A stretch of 36,727 nucleotides of DNA, taken from Chara braunii (Eukaryota; Streptophyta; Charophyceae; Charales; Characeae). The translations under genes and the position numbers were made by a program. Every line of letters starts with the position of its first letter. The first letter of the stretch is position 1. Shown here piece by piece: positions 1-10,300 of the stretch. The notes under the pieces were generated by a model. It did no database searches. It saw only the letters and a list, made by a program, of their open reading frames with translations, and had not been told where the DNA came from. The DNA lies in contig BFEA01000158.1 in NCBI GenBank assembly GCA_003427395.1, positions 1,763,230 to 1,799,956 on the forward strand. The letters run 5' to 3'.

Positions 1-8
1 CAGTGTCG

Positions 9-10
<2 letters not shown>

Positions 11-76
<66 letters not shown>
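11..76. repeat. (CT)n microsatellite
   Basis: A pure CT dinucleotide run of about 66 bases lies at the very start of the scaffold. A similar run borders the N gap at 15083-15134, so such runs probably limited the assembly. The long Ser-Leu frame read through it is an artefact of the repeat. Confidence 0.97.
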
Positions 77-78
<2 letters not shown>

Positions 79-1200
79 CTGTATGCTTGTGCGCACCTGC
101 CCTCTTGTGTGGGAGAATGTATTTTCCACTAGAACATGAAAAAATATATGAGCCCGACTCCCCTACTGAGCTTCTCTCCAAGCTGCAAATTGGAAATGAA
201 TATTTCCTTAAGAGAAGGGAAGGTACATGCAAACTCCTTCCCAAATGCACCACCGGAAACGTGAACATGTCTTCGAAGACCGCCGTTGCAATGAAGGCAA
301 TCATGATGACTAAATCGTGGACAATATGGACCACGACTATTAAAACGATGACCACAATCCTGATTGTGACCCCAAGATCGACGAGGAGCACAACAAAACG
401 AATAACTAATCATAATGACCACTGGGATAACAACGAACGTGGTGGCCATGAAGATATTATTTTCGTCCTTGTTGTCCTCCTCTTCGTAAGCTCCCTTGCC
501 AACTTCGTCCTCTTCTCCTTCGTTGTCGTCAACTCCCTGCTTTCTTCTCCTTCGTCCTAGTGTTGACATCAACCCCTTTTCCTACCTCATACCTCTCATT
601 CCCTCCATTTTAAGACCTCCACTGGAGACGATAGCTCAGATCACACAAAACATTTTGTTATCGGGTCGGGTGACCTCATATAATATCGAGAGGCGGAGAT
701 TCAAAATTTCAGCATTTTTTTGATATTATTTATAAGAAAATTTGAAGGTCATTTTAACCAAAAATTGCACCATTTCATAGAGTGTACATCATATTAACAA
801 ACCACACACAAAAAAAAAACACTAAAAAAATAAAATAAAATGGTGAAATGGTCAGGCAAAAATGCACTTGATTGAAATTTTGCTTTCAACGTTTTTTTTG
901 GGAATGGTCACAACACACTATTCCAATGGACAAAAACACTCATAACATTTGACAAATGGTCACCAGACTCAATTCTCTAGCACCTTATCATGTAATAACA
1001 CCGTAATGGAGCAACTCAACTATAGTTTTGACCAAAGTGAGCAAGATGCGAACCCACTTTATCGGGTAGCGTGCTCAAAATAGCGCTTGGTCATGCTAAT
1101 CCCCTTTATATCATTCCAATTTCATGGATTTCCCGAAGGATTTGACGCTCAGCTGCGCCTATGAGATATCATCTTCGGGTTGGTCAGCCCTCGACCCTTT
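77..1200. other. Unassigned AT-rich DNA
   Basis: No gene is supported here. Frames on both strands at about 130-570 are biased in composition (Thr/Met-rich one way, Asp/Glu-rich the other) and match no family I recognise. The stretch 720-1000 is AT-rich with short A runs. Confidence 0.5.
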
Positions 1201-1230
1201 AAAATTTGCAATAGTTTACTTACCTGCTTT

Positions 1231-1296
1231 TGGTGAGTGTCGAACTCGGGTTTGTATTTCACCAGCTAAGGAGTATACCAACTGAGCTAGGCCCAT
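1231..1296 (-). repeat. tRNA-like short repeat (SINE head) 1
   Basis: Read on the minus strand, this begins GGGCCTAGCTCAGTTGGTA, a good RNA polymerase III A box. About 45 bases later comes GAGTTCGAC, a good B box. The D-arm is recognisable but the anticodon arm does not fold properly, so this is a tRNA-derived element or relic and not a working tRNA gene. The same A-box core GGCCTAGCTCA recurs at 35613-35640 (minus) and 36491 (plus). Confidence 0.65.
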
Positions 1297-1402
1297 TGGT
1301 TCCTCCATTGGTCTCTACACCGATCTAGGACCAGAATTGGTACTGGTATGAAAACGGGACTCGGTCCCAAACAGTTTAGAGTTGTATTTTACTCATCTTC
1401 AA

Positions 1403-1470
1403 CCAGCGGAGTTCGAACTCACATTTGTATTTTGACAGTTCAAAGGTGTACCAACTGAGTTATATCCCTC
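1403..1470 (-). repeat. tRNA-like short repeat (SINE head) 2
   Basis: The minus strand reads GGGATATAACTCAGTTGGTA followed by GAGTTCGAACTCC, again matching A- and B-box spacing of a tRNA. It is the second such unit within 250 bases, in the same orientation, and shares the intervening motif AAATACAAA with the first. It looks like a pair of related tRNA-derived short elements. Confidence 0.6.
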
Positions 1471-1555
1471 GGTTCCCACACCGGCCTCGGACTAGACTCC
1501 AGAACTGGTACCGGAACTGGTATCGTGTCCGAGAAAGGGAAACGGGTCACCTCGT

Positions 1556-1735
1556 AAAAAATAAAAATAAGACAAAAATAAAATGAAAAAGGAGAGAGGA
1601 GGGGGAACCACTGACACCTTCTCGATGCTGCTGTTTGGACCCTCGGTCGGGACCTTTGACAAAACGGAGGGGGATAGCCTCGCCAGACCCTCAACCCCTC
1701 CGTCCTCTGTACGTTGTTGCTTCGCTCCCTTATCA
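1556..1735. repeat. Dispersed repeat with A-rich segment
   Basis: An A-rich stretch (1556-1590) resembles the A-rich tail at 26700-26735. The following part, about 1662-1714, aligns by eye with 27297-27349: both contain the blocks GGGATAG, AGACCCT and AACCCCT in the same order and spacing. This marks a dispersed repeat family and not a gene. The minus-strand frame 1440-1736 is a by-product of it. Confidence 0.5.
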
Positions 1736-2789
1736 CCGGGTGCTTCCCTCTATCTCAGACCTGCAAATTATAAGTAAAATGTTGAAACCAATAGTGCTAC
1801 GTCCAAGGCTGTTACTAACACTAGCGAAAACCCATATAAACGGGTTCCGCCACTCTGCACGGTCTCACCAAAGTGGCCTAAAGTCACAACTTGGCCCATC
1901 GTTCAATATCCACGGCTGCCGTTCATACCACCAGTCACACCCAAAACCGCACCTTGACTATTTTCAGTCGTGGAAGCCCAAACTTTATCTATGCTAAGCT
2001 CTGCTCGCACATAACCCTACCAAGACCGTGGGAAAAATTCCTTTTGACGGGCACACAAAAAAAATGCCTTAATCCGTTGTGCACTTTATGGTTCAAATGT
2101 TCCACTCCTAAAAAAAAACAAAATAGCCGCCTTCGAATTTCACGGTGTTGTACTAAGACCTAACGTCGGGCATACCAACGCCGCTTTTGCTCACATCGTG
2201 CACGCGCGTGCCACAGATAAACGTACTTATCAAAAGAAAGGATCACGTAGCCGACAGATGTGTCGGCTCTATAACATCAATACGAATCATCACGCACGCC
2301 TTAAAACTGCACGCCCACACATCCTTTTTTTTTCCTCCTACAGTTGGTCATTAAAAGAAACCGGTCGCGGCTCACGCTGTCGAGCGCATCGGTCCCGGAC
2401 CCCAAAGGGCGGGACCCTCCTTGCCGCGTCACGCAGGAGTTGGTCTAATCCTCGTCGCAATACACATAGAGTTTCCGCAAGCCGCTCCGGCCGGATGTGT
2501 CAGCCATACCTCTCGCGAACCCCTACGATGGAATAGGGCCAACGTGAGGTACACCTTACCTCCACCTTACGAGAGTTATCACCTCCCTTCGGTGGGCGTA
2601 TCCCGGTCGAGCTACCAGTCTACAGTACGAAAGCTAATCAGTTGCAATCGCAGGGTGGACCAACCGAGGGCGTTTCCCGTTCGTTGTAGCATAGGGGGTA
2701 CGCATTGTTTTACGCCTCTGTCGGACCTTCACGCGAACTGGCGCACTCGGGGGGCTGAAGTCCCAAGCGAGGCTCGGCGTCATTCGGCT
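1736..2789. other. Unassigned DNA left of repeat unit U1
   Basis: No coding region, RNA gene or clear repeat could be assigned. The section 2400-2790 is GC-richer than its surroundings. It is weakly similar around 2490-2520 to the start of unit U2 (5966), so part of it may be the decayed left end of U1. Confidence 0.4.
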
Positions 2790-3211
2790 AAGACGCATCC
2801 CACTCACCGCACGTACACCACACTAAGAACATAAAATTAAAACACACACATAAAAAATGACACACAACAAAACAACACAAACAATCCTAGTTTTTTTTAT
2901 ATCCATCCCATCATGATAACCTTCCGATGCGGAAATCGAGATGGGCGTTGAGCGGGAAACTTAGTATTAAACCGCGCGGACGGAGGGCCTTCCCATATCG
3001 ACTACCAATGCATGCTTACACAAGCAGTCGCAACGATGACGTACTATGTAGTACCCATAATCATGTGGTCCTCACTAATCTCGAGGGTCACATTCGACAC
3101 TCAAGGGTCGGCTGACGCGCGCCTTGAGGGGTTAATCTCTCGATGTTGGACAACCGTCCAGTGCGGTTGATAACCACACCCTCTTCTGCACTCTGCGGAG
3201 AGTGGGTGGTA

Positions 3212-3229
3212 CACAGGTTCATACCTGTG
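3212..3229. other. TCAT-loop hairpin in U1
   Basis: CACAGGT and ACCTGTG form a perfect 7-bp stem around the loop TCAT. The matching hairpin in U2 (6485-6502) is CACAAGT and ACTTGTG around the same loop. The G-C pair 3216/3225 is thus replaced by the A-T pair 6489/6498, a compensatory change. Confidence 0.7.
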
Positions 3230-4080
3230 GTGGCAGTCGTCTCTTATCGCCCTGGAGACCAACTCCATCATCAAGGGCCTGAAGAGAAATCAAGGGTTTT
3301 GACTTTGACGGCTGCCACAAACATCAACGTCCAACTATGAAAGTTAAGAAGCAAAATAAATCAAAAGAATAATCAATCATCCCAATACCTATGTATCAAA
3401 TCAGAACTCGAGATAAAATAAAGGAAAGAGAAACACAAAACCATCAGGTATGCAGATCGTGTGACATATGGTTGTCATTCTGACTGCCTCCAAATTAAGG
3501 TTTGTACACAGGCAACAAAACACTAATCTGTATAAAACACAAACACAAACGATCGCCACATTGCCATACACCAATGTGGTCAACTTTACTATTCTCTGCA
3601 ACTCACACCAACCTTCACACACTCAAGCCCCAGTCATAAGTCTCATAAGCTTTTTATAATGGTCATTAAAATAAGTCTAGTTAAAACTCTCAAAGAAACA
3701 TATCAAATCTCAGGATTGAGGCATCAAGTTGAGGTATAGGTATAAGCAAAGTTGTGCCGTGAGTCGATGAGTCGACGATCAACAAACTGACATGTTATCA
3801 GTGATAACAGAAGATGATCCTCGTGGGATCAAGCTGAGTCTTAGTCCAATCCTGAATCAAAATGTCCTCATAAAGACCTGTAACCCAAGACAGGTCAACG
3901 CCCAAACTAACTTATAAGTGTACGGAGAATAATTCTTCATATCACGTTCTCACTCAAAATCTTTATGATAACCAGGTCTACATCTACCTCAAAGTCAATG
4001 CTCAAGCGAAGGTACACCTACGACAGAATCTCCCCCATACAGAGTGGATTACCTAAATCATCACCTGTCGAATATTATCT

Positions 4081-4400
4081 AACTCTTTTAAACTAAGAAA
4101 ATTTCGGCAGCGCTTCCTGTAGGAAAAATGCCTTCTCATAATTTATAATAGCCAAAATATGAAAATAAAAATAATCTTCAACTTTTCAAAGTCCAATTTT
4201 GTCTAACTCCCTGAATTAGCAAAAATTTGGGCATCACTCCTTTTAGAAAACGATACTTTTCATATTTTTACTGAGCCATATATAAAAATTACACAAGTTG
4301 AACTTTGAAAAGTTAAATTTTAACTAACTCCTTCGATTTGCAAAAACTTTGGCAGCGCTTCCCGTAGAGAAAGTAGCTTACCAAAATTTATACAAAGCCA
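4081..4400. repeat. About 121-bp tandem repeats, U1 (three copies)
   Basis: Three copies begin near 4081, 4204 and 4325 with AACTC(C/T)TT-like starts. Each contains a conserved block similar to TTTCGGCAGCGCTTCCCGTAG, allowing T/G changes, followed about 55 bases later by an AGCCA(A/T) motif. The same repeats occur in U2 at 7370-7930, where five copies are present. Confidence 0.75.
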
Positions 4401-4681
4401 ATCATAACAAATGATCCTAGAAAATGCGAGAATTGATCTAAGTAAAAAAAAACTTAGCCAAGAAAATGGAGGACTTGAAACTAATTCCTAGAGCTTTAGT
4501 ACGTGGCGAGCATCTAAAACAATTAGCTATCAAACTGAAACTCAGACTAAGTAGTAATCTCACTCAGCCACATGCAAGGTCAAACCACAATGGTAAGTAC
4601 TCTCACAAGCCCCAAGTCAACATGATCAAACAATAATTCGTAGTCAATTTGTCCCTTGTACCCAGCTTACATAAGGCATAA

Positions 4682-4718
4682 AGCTAGACCACCCAAACTT
4701 ATGGCACAGTGTCTAGCT
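4682..4718. other. Array 1 hairpin 1
   Basis: The stem AGCTAGAC (4682-4689) pairs perfectly with GTCTAGCT (4711-4718) around a 21-base core. The homologous site in U2 (8221-8253) has GTTAAAC and GTTCAGC. There the third pair changed from G-C to A-T and one C-G pair became a T-G wobble. Confidence 0.8.
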
Positions 4719-4960
4719 CAACCATTTAGTATACACAAACAGAGGGCACTACAACTTTTCTCTTCCTTGGGCATATGACTAGGTTGTCCATCATAGTTGC
4801 CCTGAACTGTTTAAGTATGCAAGTTATATATAATTATCTGCACTTAATCTTTTAAGGTAGCATATAACCGAACCGATCATCTTAGCTCGACGTTCAGCCT
4901 GCTCCTTCTTACCACAAGTTTATTCTTAATTAATATTATCTTCTGTTTATGATAAGCTAT

Positions 4961-4997
4961 AGTCCGACCACCCAAACTTATGGGATAGTGTCCGACT
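4961..4997. other. Array 1 hairpin 2
   Basis: AGTCCGAC and GTCCGACT pair at seven of eight positions around the core. The pairing can extend outward through GCTA/TAGC with a two-base bulge. The homologous U2 hairpin (8522-8554) has GTTGGAC and GTCCAAC. The fifth pair from the loop is C-G here and T-A there, which is compensatory. Confidence 0.7.
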
Positions 4998-5071
4998 AGC
5001 CTGATCATAAGTAAAGTAGTAGTAAAATATAGCCAAGTTATAACCTTTTGGTTTCAGCATGTGCGTGACAT

Positions 5072-5186
5072 CGGACCAAGACCACCCAAACTTATGGAAC
5101 ATGTTTGGTCTTCTGCCTGAATTGTTTCCTTAATGGTATAGCAGGAAGAGGTTGAGCCACCCAAACTTATGGAACATGCTCATACC
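5072..5186. other. Array 1 hairpins 3 and 4
   Basis: Hairpin 3 pairs GACCAAGAC with GTTTGGTC, leaving one bulged base. Hairpin 4 pairs GGTTGAGC with GCTCATACC, also with one bulge. Their stems are unrelated in sequence, yet both enclose CACCCAAACTTATGGAACAT. Confidence 0.7.
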
Positions 5187-6484
5187 CCCTTGTTCAAAAT
5201 TAAAAGCCTGATCAAACAATAGTTCGTAGTCAATTTGTCCCTTGTACCCAACTTACATAAGGCATAAAGCTAGACCACCCAAACGTATGCAACAGTGTCT
5301 AACTCAGCCATTGAGTATACACAAACAAAGGGCGCTACAACTTTTTTCTTCCTTTGACATATGACTAGGTTATCCATCATAGTCGCCCTGAACTGTTTAA
5401 GTATGCAAGTTATATATAATTATCTATATGACTGAACCGATCATCTAAGCTCGACGTTCAGCCTGCCCCTTCTTACCACAAGTTCATTCTTAATTAATAC
5501 TCTCTTCTGTTTATGATAAGCTATAGTCAAATCACCCAAACTTATGGGACAGTGTCCGACTAGCCTGATCATAAGTAAAGTAGTAGTAAAATATAGCCAA
5601 GTTATAACCTTTTGGTTTCAACATGTGCGTGGCATCGGACCAAGACCACCCAAACTTATGGAACATGTTTGATCTTCTGCCTGAATTATTTCCTTAATGG
5701 TATAACAGGCTGAGGAAGAGGTAGCCACCCAAACTTATGGAGCATGCTCAGACCCCCTCGTTCAAAACCAAAAGAAATTGAGAAACCCAAAATAACCAAG
5801 GCAACCAAGCCACCCAAACTTATGGGATAGTGTTTGATCCCAAAAAAAGTCAACCACATACAACCCTGGCAAGTCAGAGCAACCAGACCACCCAAACTTA
5901 TGGAATGTGTTTATTCCTCCAAACAATTTAAAAACAAATATAGTATTGTGCCTCCTCAAACTTATGGAGCGCCACTGTGCTCAGCCTATCAGGTACATTC
6001 TCCACCTCGCGCCTTCCGTTGTGTTCAAGCGCGACTCGTTGCCTGTCGACTTGGACGCATCCCACACGCCACGCGCACACCACTATAAAAAATATAAAAA
6101 TAAAACGCGCGCACACACACATATACATATACTGAACGATACTGAACAAACGATGCGACAACACTTATAGTCCCTTAGTAGTCATCCCATAATCTTTCTG
6201 ATGCGGAAATCGGATAGGCGTCGCGCGCGAGATTTAGTATAAAACCGCGCGGACGTAGGGTTAACTCAATTCGACTCGCAATGCAAGCGTACGCAAGCAG
6301 TCGCAATGATGGTGTACTATGTAGTACCCATACTCACGCGGTCCTCGTTAATCTCGAGGGTCGCGTTCGACACTCAAGTGTCGGCTGACACGCGCCTTGA
6401 GGGAATGATCTATCGACGTTAGATAATCGCCAAGTGTGGTTGAAAACCACACCCTGTTCTGCACCCTGCGGAGAGTGGGTGGTA

Positions 6485-6502
6485 CACAAGTTCATACTTG
6501 TG
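6485..6502. other. TCAT-loop hairpin in U2
   Basis: CACAAGT and ACTTGTG form a perfect 7-bp stem around TCAT. It is the homologue of 3212-3229, with one base pair swapped in a compensatory way. Just upstream TGTGGTT and AACCACA (about 6435-6452) form another perfect stem, which has one mismatch in U1. Confidence 0.7.
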
Positions 6503-7369
6503 GTGACAATCGTCTTTTATCGCCCTGGAGACCAGCTCTATCATCCAGGGTCAGCAAAGAAGTCAAGGGGTTTGACTTTGATGACTGCCACGGACTACAA
6601 TGTCCAACTATAAAAATTAACAAGCAAAATCACCCAATAAATAAATAAACATCCCAACACTCATATATCAAATCAGATATCGAGACAAAATAAAGGAAGG
6701 GGAAACGTAAACCCATCAGGTAGCAGATCGTGTGACACATGGTTGTCATTCTCACTGTCTCCAAAGCACGACTCATATACCAAGTTTCAAATACTAACAT
6801 GCATAAAACACAGGCAAACACAATAGCCACATTGCCATACACCAATGTGGTCAACTTTATTGTTCTCTGTAACTCACACCACGCCTCACACACAAGCCCC
6901 AGTCACAATCCAACTTTCCATAAACCTCACAAGTTCTTTATAATGGCCATTTAAAAGAAGTCCGGTTAAAACCCTCAAAGAAACATATCAAATATCAGGG
7001 CTAAGGCAATCAAGTTGAGGTACAAGTGTAGGCAAAGTTGTGTCGTGAGCCGACAAGTCGGAGATCAACCAACCAACCTGTTATCAATGATAACAAAAAA
7101 TGATCCTCGTAGGATCAAGCTGAAGCTAAGTCCAAATCCTGGATCGAATGTCGAAAGAAGGCCTGTATCATAAGACATGTCAATGCCCAAGATAAATCGT
7201 CAATGTGTGGAAATCAAATCTCCATAACACGTTCTCTCTCAAGAATCTCCTGACAACCAACCCTAGGTCTACCTCTAAGCCAGTGCCCAAAGAAAGGTAG
7301 ACCTACCGCAACATCTCCCCCATACAGAGTGGATCGTCAGAGTCGCCGCCTGTCAAAATATAATTTATC

Positions 7370-7930
7370 CCCTCTAATCTAATAAAATTTCGGCAGCGCT
7401 TCCCGTAGGAAAAGTGTCTTCTTAGAATTTATATCAGCCCAAATATGAAAACGAAAATAATCTTCAACCTTTCAAAGTCAAATTTTGTCTAACTCCCTGA
7501 ATTAACAAAAATTTGGGCAGCACTCCCTTTAGAAAATGAAACTTCCCAGATTTTTACTAAGCCATATATCAAAATTAGACAAGTTGAACTTTTAAAAAGT
7601 CAAATTTTGACGAACTCCTTAGATTTGCAGAAATTTCGGCAACACTTTCCGTAAAGAAAGTATCTTACCAAAATTTATACAAAGCCAAGTTCAGAATTTA
7701 AAATGACTTTGACTTCTCAAGGTCCAATTTTATCCAACTCCCAGAAATAGCAAAAATTTGGGCAGCACTCCCTTTAGAAAATGAGACTCTCCAGATTTTT
7801 ACTAAGTCATATATAAAAGTCAGACAAACTGAACTTTGAAAAGACAAAATCTGACTAACTCCTTGGTTTTGTAGAAATTTCGGCAGCGCTTCCGGTAGAG
7901 AAAGTGACTTACCAAAATTTATACAAGACC
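7370..7930. repeat. About 122-bp tandem repeats, U2 (five copies)
   Basis: Copies begin near 7370, 7490, 7611, 7735 and 7856, each with AACTCC(C/T) and the GGCAGC(G/A)CT(T/C)CC block. Odd and even copies differ consistently (TTTCGGCAGCGCTTCC versus TTTGGGCAGCACTCCC), so the true higher-order unit is about 245 bp. U1 has three monomers, showing copy-number change between units. Confidence 0.8.
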
Positions 7931-8425
7931 AAGTATAATAAATAATCCCAAAAAATGCAGAAATCGACCTAAGTAAAAATAAACTTAGCGCAGAAAATGC
8001 AGAAATTCAAACTAACTCCTATGGCTCTAGCACATGGCGAGCAACTAAAGCAACTACCTATCAAACTTGGAACTCATACTAAGTAGTAGTCGCACTCAGT
8101 CACATGCAGGTCAAACCACAAGGGTAAGTACTCTTACCAGCCCCAAGCCCATTTATATAAAATAGTTAATGAACCTTCAGGTAATTCAACCCTTATACCC
8201 AACTTGCATGTGGCACAAGTGTTAAACCATTCGGCTTGGAAACAATGTTCAGCGTGCCTTAGGATATACACAAACAGATTGCACTACTAATTTTCTCTTC
8301 TTTGGGCATATGAGTAGACCATTCGACTTGGAAACAATGCCTAGCTGCCCTGAGCTGTTTAATATCCAAAATTTAATAACTTTTTGACTTTACTCTAAAA
8401 AAAAAATGCAAATATGGGCAGGGGA

Positions 8426-8456
8426 CTGAACCATTCGGCTTGGAAACAATGTTCAG
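8426..8456. other. Array 2 hairpin 3 (perfect 6-bp stem)
   Basis: CTGAAC (8426-8431) and GTTCAG (8451-8456) enclose the 19-base core. Two G-T wobbles can lengthen the stem beyond an A/C mismatch. The U1 counterpart (about 4869-4897) keeps a GAAC/GTTC stem but has lost the standard core. Confidence 0.75.
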
Positions 8457-8521
8457 CTTGCCAAGACTACTTCCTATTATACTCTGTAATTTTTCTTCTC
8501 TTCTTAGTGATATGGCTTAGC

Positions 8522-8554
8522 GTTGGACCATTCGGCTTGGAAACAATGTCCAAC
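8522..8554. other. Array 2 hairpin 4 (perfect 7-bp stem)
   Basis: GTTGGAC (8522-8528) and GTCCAAC (8548-8554) pair perfectly around the core. It is the homologue of array 1 hairpin 2 at 4961-4997 by its flanks. Confidence 0.8.
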
Positions 8555-8807
8555 TGTCAGTTCACATGCAAATATAAGTAAAATACTTTCTTTTATACTT
8601 AGTTTATACTTATGTGCGTGGTTTTTAGGCTAAACCATTCAACTTAGAAACAATGCTCAGCCTTAGACAAAAAATTCTCCCTCAAAATAAAACAAGAACT
8701 TAAACCCTTCAACCCAGGCAAAACCTCAAAAATTAAACACAGCAACCAGGTCATTCAGCTTAAAAACAATGTCTGACCCTTCAGAAAATAGCCAAATAAA
8801 CATAGCC

Positions 8808-8838
8808 CTGGGCCATTCAACTTAGAAACAATGCCCAG
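8808..8838. other. Array 2 hairpin 7 (perfect 6-bp stem)
   Basis: CTGGGC (8808-8813) and GCCCAG (8833-8838) pair perfectly around CATTCAACTTAGAAACAAT, a slightly diverged core. Confidence 0.75.
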
Positions 8839-8849
8839 TCCTTGGTTGA

Positions 8850-10300
8850 CCCGGTCAAACACATGCAGTCTGCCTTTCTCCCACCTTCATTCCTTTGTCT
8901 GCTTTCAATCAGAATAAAGATAAAACTTAAAGTTCACTCTCAAACATTTCTTTCATTCAGTCTGATTAAGTTCTGAACGAAAGCAAAGTCATAGGGGCAA
9001 TCCCAGGCATACATCAGTCAAACTAAAAGCAGATAGGCAAACATGGGTATAGTGGGGTCATACAGTTAGAAAAAGGATATACCTGATGGTTCCCTGCCAA
9101 CAGAACCTCGCCTAGGTTCCGGCAGAGCTCCCGCAATCGGTGGGTGGATTCCCTACAGAGTCTTGTTGTGATCCTACGGGTTGCAATCCCGCCTGCCGCC
9201 TTTCTCTCAGAACAGGATTAGACTGAGAGTAAGAATGATAGAAAGAAAACGTTTAAGTCTCTTATATCCAAGGAGGGTGCTCTCAGACTCGCACGAGAGG
9301 GTCTTGTTATCTTCAAGCACCTGAGGGCCCCACAAGGATGGCTAGGAATGCGCAGCGACCTGGTCAATCCTAAAGTCAAACTGCTCGTTGTTGACTCTCC
9401 CTGGCGAAGTTTTAAGCCGCAGCGGTAACCCCCTTCACAAGCATCATTGTGCCACTAGGTTCCTCTATCTCGATCTCAAAATAGCAACGCCACATCTCTC
9501 TCACTTTAATAGAGTGTCAGCGATGTGTAACGACACACAACAAAACGCAGTTTAACCAGCCAACTGCAGTAAGACTGCCACCCGTTGACTCCCTGACAAC
9601 TCTCCAATTTTGCAGCAATGCTACGCAGTCTAGGGAGACTGCCGGCCCACACAGCAACTGTGCTCAGCAATCAGCCCCATAGCCATGCATAATACCAAAC
9701 GCAGTTCGACCTTAGCATCGTACAATCAGCCCTACAGGCACAACACCCAACAGACACGGCACCTCGCAGGCCTAACAGTTCGTTCAGTAGTTCAGCAGGA
9801 TGCACAGCGAGCTCGCCATCAACGCACGACGGAGCATAACGTGCGCTGCAATAGCCTAACTGTTCACCGTAACAACCCACTGGTCGGCTCTTCAATTTTC
9901 AGTAATGTCCGTTTCTCAGACTTCCCATTATCCCATAGTAGAATCTGGGCTCCACCCACAGGGCCACAGTGCATACCCCCTCCCCACTGGGTGGGTGCTC
10001 ACTGCCCAGTCTATGAGTTGACAGTGGATCCTGCTGGCGTCAACAACAGCAACCGCAGTTCATGAAGATGTTGACCTTGTAGACCACCGCCAAGTCCAGG
10101 TACGTGCCCTCACTCCATCCTTCTCACTTCTTTGCTTTTGTCTTCAAGTTTCATCCCCCCTATTGTGTTCTATTTGAGTACAAGCACAAACGTAGCAATT
10201 ACATATTCATACCGCGTGCCAGCAAGCTTTTTAGTAATGTTTCAATAACGCGCCACAGCGTGACGACCTCGGAAGGCAACAACCGCTTCTCACTAGTTGA
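8850..10300. other. U2 right part, possible minus-strand promoter region
   Basis: No protein gene is supported. On the minus strand TGGATATAAG (9261-9270) resembles a TATA box, followed by sequence without long frames. If U2 is part of a long LTR this could be its promoter, but no primer-binding site or polyadenylation signal was tied to it. The frames at 9671-10065 have no recognisable domain. Confidence 0.3.

Larger units (their letters stand above)
4623..5775. repeat. 586-bp tandem duplication inside U1
   Basis: The segment 4623-5208 recurs at 5209-5775, beginning TGATCAAACAATA in both. The second copy is slightly shorter because of a deletion near 5427. Hairpins 1-4 of array 1 are therefore duplicated as hairpins 5-8. 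The stems in the second copy are less perfect (for example at 5527-5562), so this copy looks relaxed. Confidence 0.8.
4682..5916. other. Hairpin array 1: loop CACCCAAACTTATGG, variable stems
   Basis: Ten copies of a near-constant core, CACCCAAACTTATGG followed by (N)ACA(G)T, lie at about 4690, 4969, 5083, 5158, 5276, 5533, 5645, 5726, 5811 and 5889. The flanking sequences differ from copy to copy but are mutually complementary. Examples are AGCTAGAC/GTCTAGCT at 4682-4718, GACCAAGAC/GTTTGGTC at 5074-5110 and GGTTGAGC/GCTCATACC at 5150-5186. An eleventh partial core is at 5951. Direct tandem copying would not give a different self-complementary stem each time. The function and the transcribed strand are unknown. 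Confidence 0.8.
2790..5960. repeat. Long repeat unit U1 (non-coding, hairpin-rich)
   Basis: About 1.8 kb of this unit (2790-4620) aligns continuously with 6050-8150 in the same orientation, by eye at around 85% identity. Shared landmarks include ACCGCGCGGACG, the palindrome GTACTATGTAGTAC and AGAGTGGGTGGTACACA. Beyond 4620 the backbone stays recognisable but the hairpin loops change (see the hairpin arrays). No conserved protein frame spans the unit: frames present in one copy are broken in the other, which argues that it is non-coding. It could be part of a very long LTR or a structured non-autonomous element. Confidence 0.75.
8221..8838. other. Hairpin array 2: loop CATTCGGCTTGGAAACAAT, variable stems
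   Basis: Seven cores at about 8228, 8320, 8432, 8529, 8636, 8752 and 8814 share the loop CATTC(G/A)(G/A)CTT(G/A)(G/A)AAACAAT. The flanking arms are complementary but differ each time: CTGAAC/GTTCAG (8426-8456), GTTGGAC/GTCCAAC (8522-8554), AGGCTAAAC/GCTCAGCCT (8627-8663) and CTGGGC/GCCCAG (8808-8838). The hairpins occupy positions homologous to array 1 in the U1 backbone. Several non-Watson-Crick positions are G-T wobbles, which hints that folding of RNA matters. Confidence 0.8.
5966..10300. repeat. Long repeat unit U2
   Basis: U2 starts at the block GAGCGCCACTGTGCTCAGCC, which recurs with one change at 10301. It then aligns with U1 from about 6050 to 8150, and more loosely through the hairpin region to about 8850. 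The last part (8850-10300) has no counterpart in U1, so U1 is either truncated or differently ended. The units are head to tail. No protein frame is conserved between them. Confidence 0.7.

Noticed and set aside
3-560. Long Ser-Leu frame through (CT)n and downstream frame
   Set aside because: The start is a dinucleotide repeat, and the rest is biased and matches nothing recognisable.
4624-5916. CRISPR-like array of regular repeats
   Set aside because: Spacing is irregular, spacers are not unique-length, the setting is eukaryotic and the flanks pair with each other instead of being unrelated spacers.
5686-5959. Minus-strand frames with repeated HKFGW peptides
   Set aside because: They are translations of the repeated hairpin loop; the frames are not conserved between units.
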